From: Isoetes taiwanensis
Taxonomy: Eukaryota; Streptophyta; Lycopodiopsida; Isoetales; Isoetaceae
Assembly (NCBI GenBank): GCA_021234155.1
Contig: JAJEKV010000023.1
Coordinates: 5,975,945 to 6,039,944, forward strand
Direction of reading: 5' to 3'
DNA: 64,000 bases
Position numbers and translations under genes: made by a program
The notes under the pieces: model-generated
Database searches by the model: none
Seen by the model: only the letters and a program-made list of their open reading frames with translations
Told to the model about the DNA's origin: nothing
Part shown: piece after piece, positions 63,061 through 64,000 of the stretch
How the letters are laid out: each line of letters begins with the position of its first letter
Position numbering within the stretch: the first letter of the stretch is position 1

Positions 63061-63149
63061 ACCTGGTTTGGGTGACATACCACTGTGGGATTTTGGATTG
63101 TCTCTTTCTTCCAGCTCAAAACGGGGTCTACCGCTATCGCCTACAGAAA
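63061..63149 (-). other. Exon-like 89-bp segment, minus strand
   Basis: It is bounded by an acceptor TTTACTTTAG (about 63150-63159) and a strong donor CCAAACCAG|GTAAGA near 63060. It reads VSVGDSGRPRFELEERDNPK and SHSGMSPKP. It could be an upstream exon of the BAH-like fragment. No family was recognised. Confidence 0.25.
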
Positions 63150-63159
63150 CCCTAAAGTA

Positions 63160-64000
63160 AAAGGGTTCAATGGTTGGATGCCAATTTCCAACCCTTTCAT
63201 AAAATACTTAATAGAAAAAACTCTATAGTCTAGCATGTGCACATATAGACAAATTTAATCACGACTGTACGAGTCTGTCTCTCGTCAAAAATCAATGGTC
63301 AAGAAAGGGAGCACTCTAGAATTACTATTTAGTACACTTGGACGAACATGGCAATGAAATCATAAAAAAACCTTAGTATATATCGTACAAAAACATAAAG
63401 AAACCCCCTGTCATTATGCTAGATATTAGATATTTATGAGATTGGGGGTGCCTATGATTTTGAAATTTGAAATATAGGTTCGTCTAAGGTTTTGGAATAT
63501 GAAATACGGAGTATCATCTCTATACGGATTCACCTAAGGTTTTAGAATATGAAAGCGAAGACTCGAACCTCTACCAAAATAATTTAATATCCTATCAAGA
63601 ATGCTTTATTCAATGCAACCAGCGAGCTAACGTTCTTATTTTTTCTAATGAATCTTTTTTTTTTTTTTTTAATAATAACTCGTCCAATTGTTTTATGGTC
63701 TATAGTCTCAAGGATGGTGATTTATGCATCCCAAATCAAATTCCCCTGAAGTCCCTTTTATTGTGCTACATATTGATATTGAGGTGGTGTTTGTTAACTA
63801 TCACAAGGTGTTCCTATATTTGGCTAACATATATTGATCAATCAATGGTTAAATAGCCAGATAGCCCAATAGTTTAAGAACGTTACTATCTTTAGATACA
63901 TGATAGTAGTAGAGGTTGGCGTTTTGCAAGTGGAGTGTATAGGTTGGCAATTGCCAAAAAAATTGGCCATTTTTTCTACATTTGGCAAATGTCAAAGTTA
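63160..64000. other. AT-rich end of window
   Basis: An imperfect direct repeat (GGTTCGTCTAAGGTTTTGGAATATGAAA-like, about 63478-63555) and a T-run at 63655-63670. No gene was recognised. Confidence 0.4.

Overview
This window is a repeat-rich stretch of a plant nuclear genome. The evidence is nested LINE, Copia, Gypsy, Helitron and MULE-like elements, plant F-box, PPR, trihelix and GH10-type gene remnants, a GT-AG intron, and the plant retrotransposon primer-binding site TGGTATCAGAGC. The wording of the PPR remnant resembles fern or other seed-free vascular plant PPR proteins as I remember them, so a fern is my best guess, but the sequence does not prove it.

Layout. 1-3415 holds the most gene-like unit: a probable two-exon gene joining a degenerate N4/N6-DNA-methyltransferase-like region to an FCP1/NIF-type HAD domain. 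Perfect 22-24 bp palindromes sit in its intron and 3' flank, and an Arg/Ser-rich ORF follows. 4114-4836 is a broken F-box gene cut by a 5'-truncated LINE (4837-10764) that carries an extra third ORF. 10765-15756 is non-coding with small tandem repeats. 15767-16221 is a MULE-like TIR element with a near-perfect 10-bp target duplication.

16618 to about 26553 looks like one minus-strand Helitron (Rep and PIF1 helicase, both decayed), with pieces of PPR, CBM22/GH10 and possibly dirigent genes in its upstream part. A second, truncated Helitron 3' end (26553-27855) abuts it. Both Helitron tails carry three tandem tRNA-like SINE heads.

27858-30899 is a minus-strand Copia (LTR, PBS, gag, partial protease) interrupted by a 1.1-kb TIR element (copy A). 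LINE fragments, a second F-box fragment flanked by 175-bp direct repeats, and a further copy of the TIR element (copy B, 36391-37654) follow. Copy C lies at 49888-51092. All three copies carry arrays of short imperfect hairpins.

38165-46912 is a three-level nest. A minus-strand Copia RT/RNase H remnant contains a plus-strand LINE, and the LINE contains a young plus-strand Copia with about 670-bp LTRs. The young Copia keeps gag, protease and integrase, but its RT/RNase H core is replaced by a SWIM zinc-finger reading frame, apparently a captured host gene. This is the most striking object in the window, together with the hairpin-array TIR family.

48029-64000 holds a decayed trihelix gene, a palindromic TTCGCG-rich tract, a LINE 3' end with a CTTC tail, a SINE-like unit with a TATC tail, an internally deleted chromodomain Ty3/Gypsy element with a probable 3' LTR, and weak traces of a minus-strand BAH-like gene. 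No rRNA, functional tRNA gene or CRISPR array was seen.
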